DNA of 64,000 bases from Ferruginibacter sp. GTDB taxonomy: Bacteria; Bacteroidota; Bacteroidia; Chitinophagales; Chitinophagaceae. The stretch spans positions 62,001 to 126,000 of the forward strand of contig NZ_JAQBNR010000022.1 in NCBI RefSeq assembly GCF_028288465.1, written 5' to 3'. The notes under the pieces were generated by a model, which saw nothing but the letters and a program-made list of their open reading frames with translations, had not been told where the DNA came from and searched no databases. Numbering within the stretch: the stretch's first letter is position 1; every line of letters starts with the position of its first letter. A program made the position numbers and the translations under genes. Shown piece by piece: positions 46,590 through 54,498 of the stretch.

Positions 46590-46985
46590 AACACAATAAT
46601 AATTCAATCCCGATATGCTGCAAAAAGCACTTACTAACAATGGGGAAATTTAGCGGCCTACTACTTGCACTTGGTATAAAATTTGCCTTGTCTATGATGG
46701 TAGATTGATTGTGAAAATGAATTTGTGGAACGAGAAAAAGTCTATGTAAGTGATTTTATTGAAAAGCCTCCTGGCTTTGTCTTTTTTATGTTTCAAAGTA
46801 TCTCCGAAACATATCCTCACAAATTCTTCAAGTATTCATCTTTATCAAGGCGTAATGTGCCGGGTCTTGCACATGGCAAGATGTACAAACGTGGCCACGT
46901 TTGAAATCTTGCCCCTTCACTCCGGAGTCGTACGGGGATTGTAAAAGACGATTGAAGTATTGTAACAAAACTTAAAAGTAGCATT
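46590..46985. other. Spacer upstream of the mobilisation genes
   Basis: About 400 bp without a gene. The right half contains the nested inverted repeat at 46875-46913 (listed separately). A region just before mobC with several G/C-rich blocks is the usual place for an origin of transfer. Confidence 0.5.
46875..46913. other. Nested inverted repeat, candidate oriT
   Basis: Outer arms GGCAAGAT (46875-46882) and ATCTTGCC (46906-46913) enclose a perfect 16-bp palindrome AAACGTGGCCACGTTT (46887-46902). It lies 73 nt before mobC. Relaxases bind inverted repeats next to the nick site, so this is the best candidate for an origin of transfer. The nick site cannot be assigned. Confidence 0.5.
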
Positions 46986-47381
46986 ATGAAGAAGCAGGAA
47001 AATGAGGTACGGAAAATCTTTATCAAAATCCGCATGAATGATGAGGAGTTAAAACAGGTAAAAAAGAAACAGCAACAAACCACAGAAAGGAGCCTTAGTG
47101 AATATATCCGAAACGTATCAATGCAAAAGCCAGTTACGGTGAAGTATCGCAACCAATCGGCAGATGATTTTTTGAAACAGATGCTGGAGTTAAAAAAAGA
47201 GCTCAATGGCATAGGCAATAATTTTAACCAGGCGGTACACAAACTGCACATACTTGATAAGATACCAGAGTTCAGGTTTTGGATACAACATTACGATGGT
47301 TTACAAAAATCATTGGTGAGCAAGGTGGAAGAAATAAAATTAAAGGTTAGCCAGTTCTATGAGCAATGGTTGCAAAAATAA
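46986..47381 (+). CDS. mobC: Mobilisation accessory protein MobC-like
   Basis: A 131-residue protein with a ribbon-helix-helix-like start (RKIFIKIRMNDEELKQVKKK) and LSEYIRNVSMQKPVTV, followed by a coiled region with LELKKELNGIGNNFNQAVHKLH. This is the MobC/BmgB type that binds oriT and helps the relaxase nick. It overlaps the relaxase gene by 16 nt. Its upstream inverted repeat could be its binding site. Confidence 0.8.
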   Translation: MKKQENEVRKIFIKIRMNDEELKQVKKKQQQTTERSLSEYIRNVSMQKPVTVKYRNQSADDFLKQMLELKKELNGIGNNFNQAVHKLHILDKIPEFRFWIQHYDGLQKSLVSKVEEIKLKVSQFYEQWLQK

Positions 47382-48640
47382 CGATACCGAAAAGTATTGA
47401 AGCTGCACTGAACTACAACGAAAAAAAAGTGCAGAAAGGTGCTGCTGAATGTTTGCATGCTGCTAATTATTTAAGTGAAGCAAAGAACATGAATTTCTAT
47501 CAAAAATTAAATGGCTTTGAAATGTTGAATAATTTGAATAGCAGAGCAACCACCAAGACCATCCATATTTCATTAAATTTTGACCCTTCTGAAAAGCTAT
47601 CAAATGATAAGCTGATTGAGGTTGCTAATGTGTATATGGAAAAGATTGGCTTTGGGCAACAACCTTTCCTTGTTTACAAACACCAGGATGCAGGGCATCC
47701 ACACATTCACATTGTAAGTACCACCATCAAGGAAGATGGCAGCAGAATTAATACCCACAACATTGGCAGGAATCAATCTGAAAAAGCACGAAAAGAAATA
47801 GAGCAACAATATGGATTGATAAAAGCAGAAAGGCAGCAGCAATTAATGAAGCCTGGCATCAAGCCGGTGGATGCACAAAAAGCGGTGTATGGAAAGTCTG
47901 AAACAAAGCGTAGTATTTCAAATGTGGTGGGTGAAGTATTTAGTCAATACAAGTTTACTTCTTTACCGGAATTTAATGCAGCTTTAAAACAATTCAATGT
48001 GGTTGCAGACAGAGGTAAAGAAGAAGGAAGGATTTACAAGAACCGTGGACTTGTTTACCGCATTTTGGATGCTGATGGCAATAAGGTTGGAGTACCCATC
48101 AAAGCAAGCTCTATTGGATGCAAACCAATACTTGATAATCTGGAAAAGAAATTTATTGCCAATGAAGTTGCAAAGGAACCATTGAAACAAAGAACTAAAA
48201 ATGCTATTGATGATTGCCTGCAAACTTCATCAGGAAGTATGAAAAATTTAGTAGCTGCTTTGAATCAAAAAAATATTTATACCGTACTAAGACAAAATGC
48301 AGAAGGCAGGTTGTATGGCATCACTTTCGTTGACAACCAAAACAAAGTTGTTTTCAATGGCAGTGATTTAGGCAAAGGATATAGTGCGGCTGCATTGCAA
48401 AGCAAGCTGGCTGTAGTAAATGAAAATCCACTTACCCACGACGAAACAAAAGGCAGTAGTTCTTCGGGTGTTTTACTGAAAGAAAATGACCTTAATAAAC
48501 AGCAGAACAAAACAATTTCAACAACTACTAAAAACGAAAATTTATTAGATGTGCTTTTATCAACCAAAGAGCAATACGATAACACTCCAAACAATCTGCT
48601 GAAAAAGAAAAGAAAGAAAAAGAAGAAAATTAATTTATAA
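47366..48640 (+). CDS. Relaxase/mobilisation nuclease
   Basis: A 424-residue relaxase. The N-terminal domain (about 1-180) starts MVAKITIPKSIEAALNYNEKKV and has FLVYKHQDAGHPHIHIVSTTI, whose three-His metal motif and the upstream Tyr or Asn in the first helix fit the MOBP/Bacteroides MobA-B type. The C-terminal part (180-424) is Lys/Gln/Asn-rich and ends in a Lys cluster. It nicks the element at oriT and pilots the strand into the recipient. Overlap with mobC and proximity to the coupling protein gene fit a complete mobilisation cassette. Confidence 0.85.
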   Translation: MVAKITIPKSIEAALNYNEKKVQKGAAECLHAANYLSEAKNMNFYQKLNGFEMLNNLNSRATTKTIHISLNFDPSEKLSNDKLIEVANVYMEKIGFGQQPFLVYKHQDAGHPHIHIVSTTIKEDGSRINTHNIGRNQSEKARKEIEQQYGLIKAERQQQLMKPGIKPVDAQKAVYGKSETKRSISNVVGEVFSQYKFTSLPEFNAALKQFNVVADRGKEEGRIYKNRGLVYRILDADGNKVGVPIKASSIGCKPILDNLEKKFIANEVAKEPLKQRTKNAIDDCLQTSSGSMKNLVAALNQKNIYTVLRQNAEGRLYGITFVDNQNKVVFNGSDLGKGYSAAALQSKLAVVNENPLTHDETKGSSSSGVLLKENDLNKQQNKTISTTTKNENLLDVLLSTKEQYDNTPNNLLKKKRKKKKKINL

Positions 48641-48651
48641 AAACAAGAGTT

Positions 48652-50607
48652 ATGTCACATACCGGGGAGAATGAACAGGGGCTGAGAAAGATATTAGACT
48701 TTACAAGATTTGCCAGCATCTTTATTTTACTGCTGCATTTTTATTATTACTGTTATGCGGCTTTTAAGCATTGGGAAATTAAAAGTACCATCACAGATAG
48801 GCTAATGACCAACATCATGCACACTGGCTTATTTAACAATCAATACACTTCTAAGTTTTTGGCCATAGGATTATTAGTGGTTTCTTTATTGGGAGCACAA
48901 GGCAAAAAAAACGAAAAGATAAATTGGAAATCTGTTACAGCATATTTACTGATCGGCTTACTACTTTTCTTTGGCAGTAAAATTTTATTAAGCCTGAATT
49001 ATACCGTAGAAAATACCGCCATTATTTACATGGCTGTAACAGGTATTGGATATTTGCTAATACTCGCCAGTGGTAATTTACTCAGCCGGTTAATCAGCCT
49101 GAATTTATCAAACGATATTTTTAATTCTTTAAATGAAACTTTTCCGCAGGAAGAAAGGTTTTTATCCAACGAATATTCTATCAATCTTCCTGCCCGGTAT
49201 AATTTAAAAAACAGGGTAAGAAAAAGCTGGATAAATATCATCAATCCTTTCAGAGGTTTGTTAGTGATCGGAAGTCCTGGCTCCGGTAAAAGTTGGTTTG
49301 TAATTCAGCATGTCATCAAACAGCATATTGAAAAGGGTTTTGCCATGTTTGTATATGATTTTAAATACGATGACTTATCTAAAATTGTTTACAACTGGTT
49401 GCAACAAAACAAATATAAATATTCCGTACCGCCATCCTTCTATGTTATCAATTTTGATAACCTTTCTGTATCGCATCGCTGCAATCCTTTAGATCCAAAT
49501 ACTATGAATGATATTACCGATGCAACAGAATCAGCCAGAACAATTTTATTGGGGTTGAATAGAGAATGGATAAACAAGCAGGGAGATTTTTTTGTAGAAT
49601 CGCCTATCAACTTTGTTACGGCTATCATTTGGTTTTTGAAAAAGTATGAAGATGGAAAATATTGTACACTGCCGCATGTAATAGAACTGATGCTGGCTGA
49701 TTATGACGAACTGTTCCCGATACTCAATACCCAGCCTGAAATTGAAGTGTTGGTAAACCCATTTATCACCGCTTACCAAAACGATGCTATGGAGCAATTA
49801 GAAGGCCAGGTTGCCTCTGCAAAAATAGGTATGGCACGATTGGCTTCCCCACAATTGTATTGGGTATTGTCTGGCAATGATTTCACCTTGGATATCAACA
49901 ATCCTAAACATCCTAAAATTGTTTGCGTAGGTAACAACCCTGAGAAGCAACAAATTTACGGTGCAGTTTTATCGCTCTATATTTCCAGATTGGTAAGGCA
50001 GGTAAATAAAAAAGGGATGCTGAAATGCAGTTTGGTGTTTGATGAATTTCCGACCATCTACTTTAACAACATGGATAGCCTGATTGCCACTGCAAGAAGT
50101 AATAAAGTTGCCACTACATTAGCCATGCAGGATTTCAGCCAGTTAAAAAAAGATTACGGAAAAGAGCAAGCAGACGTCATTGTAAATATCACAGGTAACA
50201 TCATCAGCGGCCAGGTGATGGGAGAAACTTCCAAACTGTTATCGGAACGTTTCGGAAAAATTATGCAAGACAGGCAGAGTGTTTCCGTAAACCGCACCGA
50301 TACTTCCATCAGCCACTCCAAGCAACTGGACAGCGCCATACCAGCTTCCAAAATTGCAGCTCTTTCTTCAGGTGAGTTTGTTGGATTAGTTGCTGATAAC
50401 CCGGAGGAGAAAATAAAACTGAAGATGTTTCATGCAGAGATTATTAATGATGCTGATAAACTAAATGAGGAGGTGAGCCAATACAAAGACATTCCTGTGG
50501 TATCTAAGGTTACACAACAGCAGGTGATGGATAATTACTACCAGGTGAAGATGGAGGTGAAAAAGTTGATTGGGGAGGAGGTTGAAAAATTGAAAGCAGT
50601 TCTATAG
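48652..50607 (+). CDS. TraG/VirD4-type coupling ATPase
   Basis: A 651-residue membrane ATPase. The N-terminal region has three or four hydrophobic segments (about 20-40, 65-85, 95-150), the YWFCY-like start of Bacteroidota coupling proteins. The ATPase has a Walker A GSPGSGKSW (about 204-212), a Walker B-like LVFDEFPTIY and ATTLAMQDFSQLKKDYG. It would take the relaxase-DNA complex to a mating pore. It starts 11 nt after the relaxase. No other conjugation gene is in this window, so a pore must come from elsewhere. Confidence 0.88.
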   Translation: MSHTGENEQGLRKILDFTRFASIFILLLHFYYYCYAAFKHWEIKSTITDRLMTNIMHTGLFNNQYTSKFLAIGLLVVSLLGAQGKKNEKINWKSVTAYLLIGLLLFFGSKILLSLNYTVENTAIIYMAVTGIGYLLILASGNLLSRLISLNLSNDIFNSLNETFPQEERFLSNEYSINLPARYNLKNRVRKSWINIINPFRGLLVIGSPGSGKSWFVIQHVIKQHIEKGFAMFVYDFKYDDLSKIVYNWLQQNKYKYSVPPSFYVINFDNLSVSHRCNPLDPNTMNDITDATESARTILLGLNREWINKQGDFFVESPINFVTAIIWFLKKYEDGKYCTLPHVIELMLADYDELFPILNTQPEIEVLVNPFITAYQNDAMEQLEGQVASAKIGMARLASPQLYWVLSGNDFTLDINNPKHPKIVCVGNNPEKQQIYGAVLSLYISRLVRQVNKKGMLKCSLVFDEFPTIYFNNMDSLIATARSNKVATTLAMQDFSQLKKDYGKEQADVIVNITGNIISGQVMGETSKLLSERFGKIMQDRQSVSVNRTDTSISHSKQLDSAIPASKIAALSSGEFVGLVADNPEEKIKLKMFHAEIINDADKLNEEVSQYKDIPVVSKVTQQQVMDNYYQVKMEVKKLIGEEVEKLKAVL

Positions 50608-50611
50608 AAAT

Positions 50612-50648
50612 GACTTAAATAATTATTAAGTCTTCTCTTTTTCTTTTC
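50612..50648 (+). terminator. Terminator after the coupling ATPase gene
   Basis: GACTTAA (50612-50618) pairs with TTAAGTC (50626-50632) across a 7-nt loop, followed by a pyrimidine-rich TTCTCTTTTTCTTTT run, 4 nt after the stop codon. Confidence 0.6.
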
Positions 50649-50800
50649 CGATTTGCATTGTAAGAAATAAAAGATAACTGGTATTTAACAATTATTTATG
50701 ATAAAGTGTAGTGTTTTAATACTGATGTTCGGCGATGTTTAACAGGCTTCAGTATCTCAACAGAATCGAATAGTAAATTGTATAAATTAAATCAAGTAAT

Positions 50801-51232
50801 ATGAAAAAAATCATGTCATCAATGCTTTTATTTAGTGTTTTAACTACCACTAATTTAATGGCGCAAGACTTAAAAGAAAAAGATGTACCCAAAACAGTAA
50901 AAGACGCATTCGTTAAAAAGTATCCAGATGCGAAGAAGGTTAGTTGGGAAAAAGAGAAAGGGAATTACGAAGCAAACTGGGGAGGAAAATCGGGAGAAGA
51001 TAATTCCGTAACGTTTACTCCGGCAGCTATTTTTCTTGAAATTGTTGAAGCAATTCCTGTTAGTCAACTTCCTTCAAATGTTGCTCCATATGTTGCAAAA
51101 CATTATAATGGCGCTAAAATAACAGAAGCTGGTAAAGTAACCGATGCTTCCGGTAAGCATATGTTTGAAGCGGAGATTAAAGGAAAAGATTTGATTTTTG
51201 ATGAAAAAGGAATTTTCATTAAAATGGATTAG
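50801..51232 (+). CDS. PepSY-like exported protein
   Basis: A 143-residue protein with a signal peptide (to about NLMAQ) and two PepSY-like (DUF2874) repeats: VPKTVKDAFVKKYPDAKKVSWEKEKGNYEANW and VAPYVAKHYNGAKITEAGKVTDASGKHMFEAEI. Such proteins are common periplasmic proteins in Bacteroidota with no known reaction. It stands alone between the mobilisation genes and a convergent YhcG gene. A terminator follows. Confidence 0.75.
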   Translation: MKKIMSSMLLFSVLTTTNLMAQDLKEKDVPKTVKDAFVKKYPDAKKVSWEKEKGNYEANWGGKSGEDNSVTFTPAAIFLEIVEAIPVSQLPSNVAPYVAKHYNGAKITEAGKVTDASGKHMFEAEIKGKDLIFDEKGIFIKMD

Positions 51233-51259
51233 TATTAAGTCTAAAAAACTTTATTTTGC

Positions 51260-51289
51260 AAAGCCCCACCATCCAGGTGTGGCTTTTTT
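51260..51289 (+). terminator. Terminator after the PepSY-like gene
   Basis: AAAGCCCCACC (51260-51270) pairs with GGTGTGGCTTT (51276-51286) with one mismatch, and Ts follow. It could also serve the convergent YhcG gene on the minus strand. Confidence 0.7.
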
Positions 51290-51395
51290 ATTTAGTCCTA
51301 AATTGATAATTATAAACTTATCAAAATAAACATATTTGCTTTTACAGATTTCAAAATAGATGTTCTGAAATCTTATTTGGGAAATAGCAATATAA

Positions 51396-52520
51396 TTATT
51401 GTCGTTTTTCTTTCTCCTCCTCAATAATCTTCTGTAATTCCTTCTCACTCGGCAAATTGATTAAGTACTTTGAAACAAATACCTGCTGTGGCAAACCCAT
51501 TGTTGCATATTTTACCAATGCCTCATTTTTACCAGAGCATAAAATAATACCGATGGGATCATTGTCGCCCTTGGTGAATTCGTTGTCTTTATAATAGTTG
51601 AGATACACATTCATTTGTCCGGAATCTGAATGATCGAACTCTCCAATTTTGAGGTCCAACAGTATATGGGTTTTTAAGATTCTGTGATAAAAAACTAAGT
51701 CGATTCGATAATGCTTATTATCAAACGTTATTCTCTTTTGCCTGGCTTCAAAACAAAACCCCCGTCCCATTTCAATTAGGAAATTCTGGAGGTTGGTGAT
51801 GATACTTTCTTCCAGATCGGATTCACTATAAGATGGCTTTTCCTCTAAGCCCAGGAATTCCAATAAATAAGTATTACGAAATACATCTTCAGGTTTCACA
51901 TCATATTGGACCATATGTTTTTTCAGAGTAGCTTCCTTGTCGGTACTAAGTCCTGTTCTTTCATACAAAAGGCTTTCAATGGCTCGTTTTAAATCTCTCA
52001 CGCCCCAATTGCTTTGAATAGCGTGAACTTCATAGAACCGGCGTTTAACGTCTGTATCAGCCTTTAAAAGCTCTATAAAATGAGAAAAACTAAGGTTAGT
52101 AAGCAACTGGTTCATATCAGCCTGAATTTTGTCAGGGCTCAATTCTGCGGACACTGTCCGCAGAATGTCAGAGTGCTGAAAATCAATTAGATACGATTTT
52201 GCGGACACTGTCCGCAAAATCTGAGGGTAAGCTTTATACAGGTCTTTGCAAAGGTATAAATGTCTTTCCCTGATTGATTTCAGCCCCTTTTTAATGAGAC
52301 TTTCAGCGATGGCTTTAAAAAGTCGTTTTCCATAATCCGCCCGGTCTTTACCAGACTGTTCGTACTCTGCAATGTAAAAACCGATAATCCAATTACGAAG
52401 TGTTAAAGCAGTATTCACCTGCCTTTGAACTTTATCCAGGAAAAAAGTATTTGTATACTGGATAGTTATTGCCAAATTTTCCAGTGTATTTAAAGATGGT
52501 ATACTTTTATCTGTTTTCAT
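51396..52520 (-). CDS. YhcG/DUF1016 nuclease with coding palindromes
   Basis: A 374-residue protein. The DUF1016 domain (about 20-190) contains NWIIGFYIAEYEQSGKDRADYGKRLF, NLSFSHFIELL and IESLLYERTGLS. The nuclease domain has RIDLVFYHR and ILLDLKIGEF, so the metal site reads D...DxK. A stretch just before SFSHF holds two ILRTVSA heptapeptides, each encoded by a large palindrome (listed separately). The gene lies 12 nt downstream of the integrase gene on the same strand and is probably co-transcribed with it. It may aid recombination of the element or act in defence. Confidence 0.88.
   Translation of the reverse strand: MKTDKSIPSLNTLENLAITIQYTNTFFLDKVQRQVNTALTLRNWIIGFYIAEYEQSGKDRADYGKRLFKAIAESLIKKGLKSIRERHLYLCKDLYKAYPQILRTVSAKSYLIDFQHSDILRTVSAELSPDKIQADMNQLLTNLSFSHFIELLKADTDVKRRFYEVHAIQSNWGVRDLKRAIESLLYERTGLSTDKEATLKKHMVQYDVKPEDVFRNTYLLEFLGLEEKPSYSESDLEESIITNLQNFLIEMGRGFCFEARQKRITFDNKHYRIDLVFYHRILKTHILLDLKIGEFDHSDSGQMNVYLNYYKDNEFTKGDNDPIGIILCSGKNEALVKYATMGLPQQVFVSKYLINLPSEKELQKIIEEEKEKRQ
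52142..52166. repeat. Coding palindrome 1 in the second YhcG gene
   Basis: ATTCTGCGGAC (52142-52152), a 3-base centre, and GTCCGCAGAAT (52156-52166) form a perfect 11-bp hairpin. On the coding strand it encodes ILRTVSAE. It sits in frame and does not break the gene. Confidence 0.75.
52195..52221. repeat. Coding palindrome 2 in the second YhcG gene
   Basis: GATTTTGCGGAC (52195-52206), a 3-base centre, and GTCCGCAAAATC (52210-52221) form a perfect 12-bp hairpin, 29 bp from the first palindrome. It encodes ILRTVSAK and shares the core TGCGGACACTGTCCGCA with the other copy. Confidence 0.75.
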
Positions 52521-52532
52521 ATTCAGAAAAAT

Positions 52533-53864
52533 TTAAATTTTGAATGATGTTAACTGGTGGGCAAATTCCTTCTTTACTTCTTTGTCAAAACTGTCAAGAT
52601 AATGCTGTGTAGTTTTTACATCTGAATGCCCCAGGGCTTCTTGTATATATTCTGTACTTGCGCCTGAACGCTTTAATACTGTAGAGAAGGTATGTCGGGC
52701 AACGTATGTGGTTGCTTTCTTTTCAATTCCCAAACTGGTCATTATTTTTTTCATCCAGTTGTTGATGAAAGCCACAAAAAGGAGGTTCAATTCAAATTGT
52801 CTCAAAGCTGACAAACCAGACTCAAGTATCGGAAAAATATAATTACCTGGAGATTTGTCATTGTTCCCCCAACGATTAATTATTGCCCACATATCCTCAG
52901 TAATAAAAACAGTGATTGGCTTGGGATCGCTGCGAAGCGATCTTTCCGTTTTGGCCCTTTCGAAAACGAGATACTGGTCGTGAATGTTTTTATATTTGAG
53001 AGCAGCGATATCCTTTACATTCATACCATTACCGAAATAACTAAACAACCAGAAATCACGACCCTTTTGTTCGTTTTCGTTAGTTGGATCACATTCGTAA
53101 TAATATATTCTTTTTACGTCCTCTAGATCCAAGGCCTTCTTTACACTTTTGGAAGTAGGTATCCGATATTTACGTTTCCCGAAAGGATAATTTTTTTCTC
53201 TGCTTATAGTGCCGTCCTCGATGGCTTCGTTAAACATAGTTCTTAAAGGACGTATGTACATTCCAACTGTAGTTTTGGAAATATTTCTTGCAAATAATGT
53301 GCTTTCATACTCAAAAAGAAAGCTGGGTGTTATGTCACTGAACCTTACGTGTCCTCTAAATTTTTTGAGTGACACATAACTGTCATGGTAATTAACCGCA
53401 GTACTTATGCGGCCCTGTTGTATCAAATTTTTGATATAACCCAAATAAAAAGCTGAAATGGTTCCTGACTTAAACTCCTCGGACAGGATACAGAATCTCT
53501 TATTAAAACTGGAGTAGTCAAATTTATCGCTGGAATCAAGAGATGTTTTATCCTTTTGTTTTCTTTGGCGAAAGAGATTGTTAGAACGTATGAAATGCTT
53601 GTCGAAATCATAAAAATTAAAAGGATCTAATTTTTTAGCCGCATTTTCTGCAGTTCTTTCGATGTCCTTAAGTTTATCCCGGATAACTTGCAGATCACTA
53701 CTAATCCTGGAGGCCGATAACTTTTCATAGTCATCCTTTGTAAGATCAAAAATGGTCTGGTAGTACTCAGGAATTCGCTCATAAGTTACTCTTAACTTTA
53801 TAGGATACTTGTTTGTTTTCTTAATCCTTCTGGTATCAAGAATGATGTTTATTGTTGCAGACAT
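52533..53864 (-). CDS. Tyrosine recombinase/integrase
   Basis: The ATG at 53864 gives a 443-residue protein with the usual Bacteroidota start MSATINIILDTRRI. It has an N-terminal arm-binding domain (ATINIILDTRRIKKTNKYPIKLRVTY), a SAM-like core-binding domain, and the catalytic domain with YVARHTFSTVLKRSG, LGHSDVKTTQHYLDSF and Tyr. The first catalytic Arg position reads YFGNGMNVKDIAALKY, a variation known among Bacteroidota integrases (GMN type). It faces the tRNA-Lys fragment about 190 bp away and should catalyse integration of the element there. Confidence 0.88.
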   Translation of the reverse strand: MSATINIILDTRRIKKTNKYPIKLRVTYERIPEYYQTIFDLTKDDYEKLSASRISSDLQVIRDKLKDIERTAENAAKKLDPFNFYDFDKHFIRSNNLFRQRKQKDKTSLDSSDKFDYSSFNKRFCILSEEFKSGTISAFYLGYIKNLIQQGRISTAVNYHDSYVSLKKFRGHVRFSDITPSFLFEYESTLFARNISKTTVGMYIRPLRTMFNEAIEDGTISREKNYPFGKRKYRIPTSKSVKKALDLEDVKRIYYYECDPTNENEQKGRDFWLFSYFGNGMNVKDIAALKYKNIHDQYLVFERAKTERSLRSDPKPITVFITEDMWAIINRWGNNDKSPGNYIFPILESGLSALRQFELNLLFVAFINNWMKKIMTSLGIEKKATTYVARHTFSTVLKRSGASTEYIQEALGHSDVKTTQHYLDSFDKEVKKEFAHQLTSFKI

Positions 53865-54056
53865 AACTGAAATTTTTTCTTTCTTCGCATTGTCCTTGAC
53901 GTCAAAATTTGCAAACAATTTGCAAACAAAACACAGTTAAAGGCGACTAAAGTGCCCCTATAGGAAACAAGCAATAATCGTGCAACAAGTTGAATTAAAG
54001 CACTTTAGATTAAAATCAGTTAAATTGAGAAAAGATAGATTAAGTTATTTTTCCCC
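53865..54056. other. Short spacer between integrase and att site
   Basis: A/T-rich stretch. It should hold the arm-type binding sites of the integrase and its promoter on the minus strand, but I cannot name specific repeats. Confidence 0.35.
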
Positions 54057-54098
54057 CTCTTAATCAGTAGGTCCAGGGTTCGAGTCCCTGAGGGGTCA
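54057..54098 (+). other. 3' half of tRNA-Lys(CTT), attachment site
   Basis: The sequence starts in the anticodon loop (CTCTTAA, anticodon CTT), continues with TCAG stem, the T-arm CAGGG-TTCGAGT-CCCTG and the acceptor strand AGGGGTC with discriminator A at 54098. The 5' half of the tRNA is absent: upstream bases (CCCC) do not pair with the stem. A tRNA cut in the anticodon loop next to an integrase is what remains at one end after site-specific insertion, so this marks the right junction of the element. The intact tRNA should be at the far end. Confidence 0.75.
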
Positions 54099-54110
54099 CT
54101 GATAAAAAGC

Positions 54111-54147
54111 AACAGCCTTGATAGTATCCACTTTCTAGGCTGTTTTA
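54111..54147 (+). terminator. Terminator of the tRNA
   Basis: AACAGCCT (54111-54118) pairs with AGGCTGTT (54137-54144) across an 18-nt loop, with TTTACTTTT following. It fits the end of the original tRNA-Lys transcript. Confidence 0.6.
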
Positions 54148-54498
54148 CTTTTCTGTCAAAACAATGCTACAACTTTTCAATTAATACTTATACATAATAA
54201 GGAAGAGGGAACGAAGCGTTATGGATAAATAGTAAACCATACAGTTAGCTGTTCCAGCAATCTTTTTAGAAAGCCGAAGTAGAAACCCGACTACAGAAAA
54301 AAAGGAATTTAATTACAGTGAACAATACCGCATCCAATTATATTCGTTTGTTTTATTAACTGTAAAAGCTGGCAGCAGTCTTCAGTTCAACGCCTTTATG
54401 CGGAGACATCAGCGAAGCGCCAGTTTGCAGGTAAATAAAAGAGATTCAGTTGTTTTGTCCGGAATTCAGACGGTTCATTATCCAATATTCTAATTTCT
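54148..54498. other. Spacer upstream of the PAS kinase
   Basis: About 350 bp without a gene. It should contain the promoter of the kinase gene, but no clear TAnnTTTG stands out. Confidence 0.4.
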
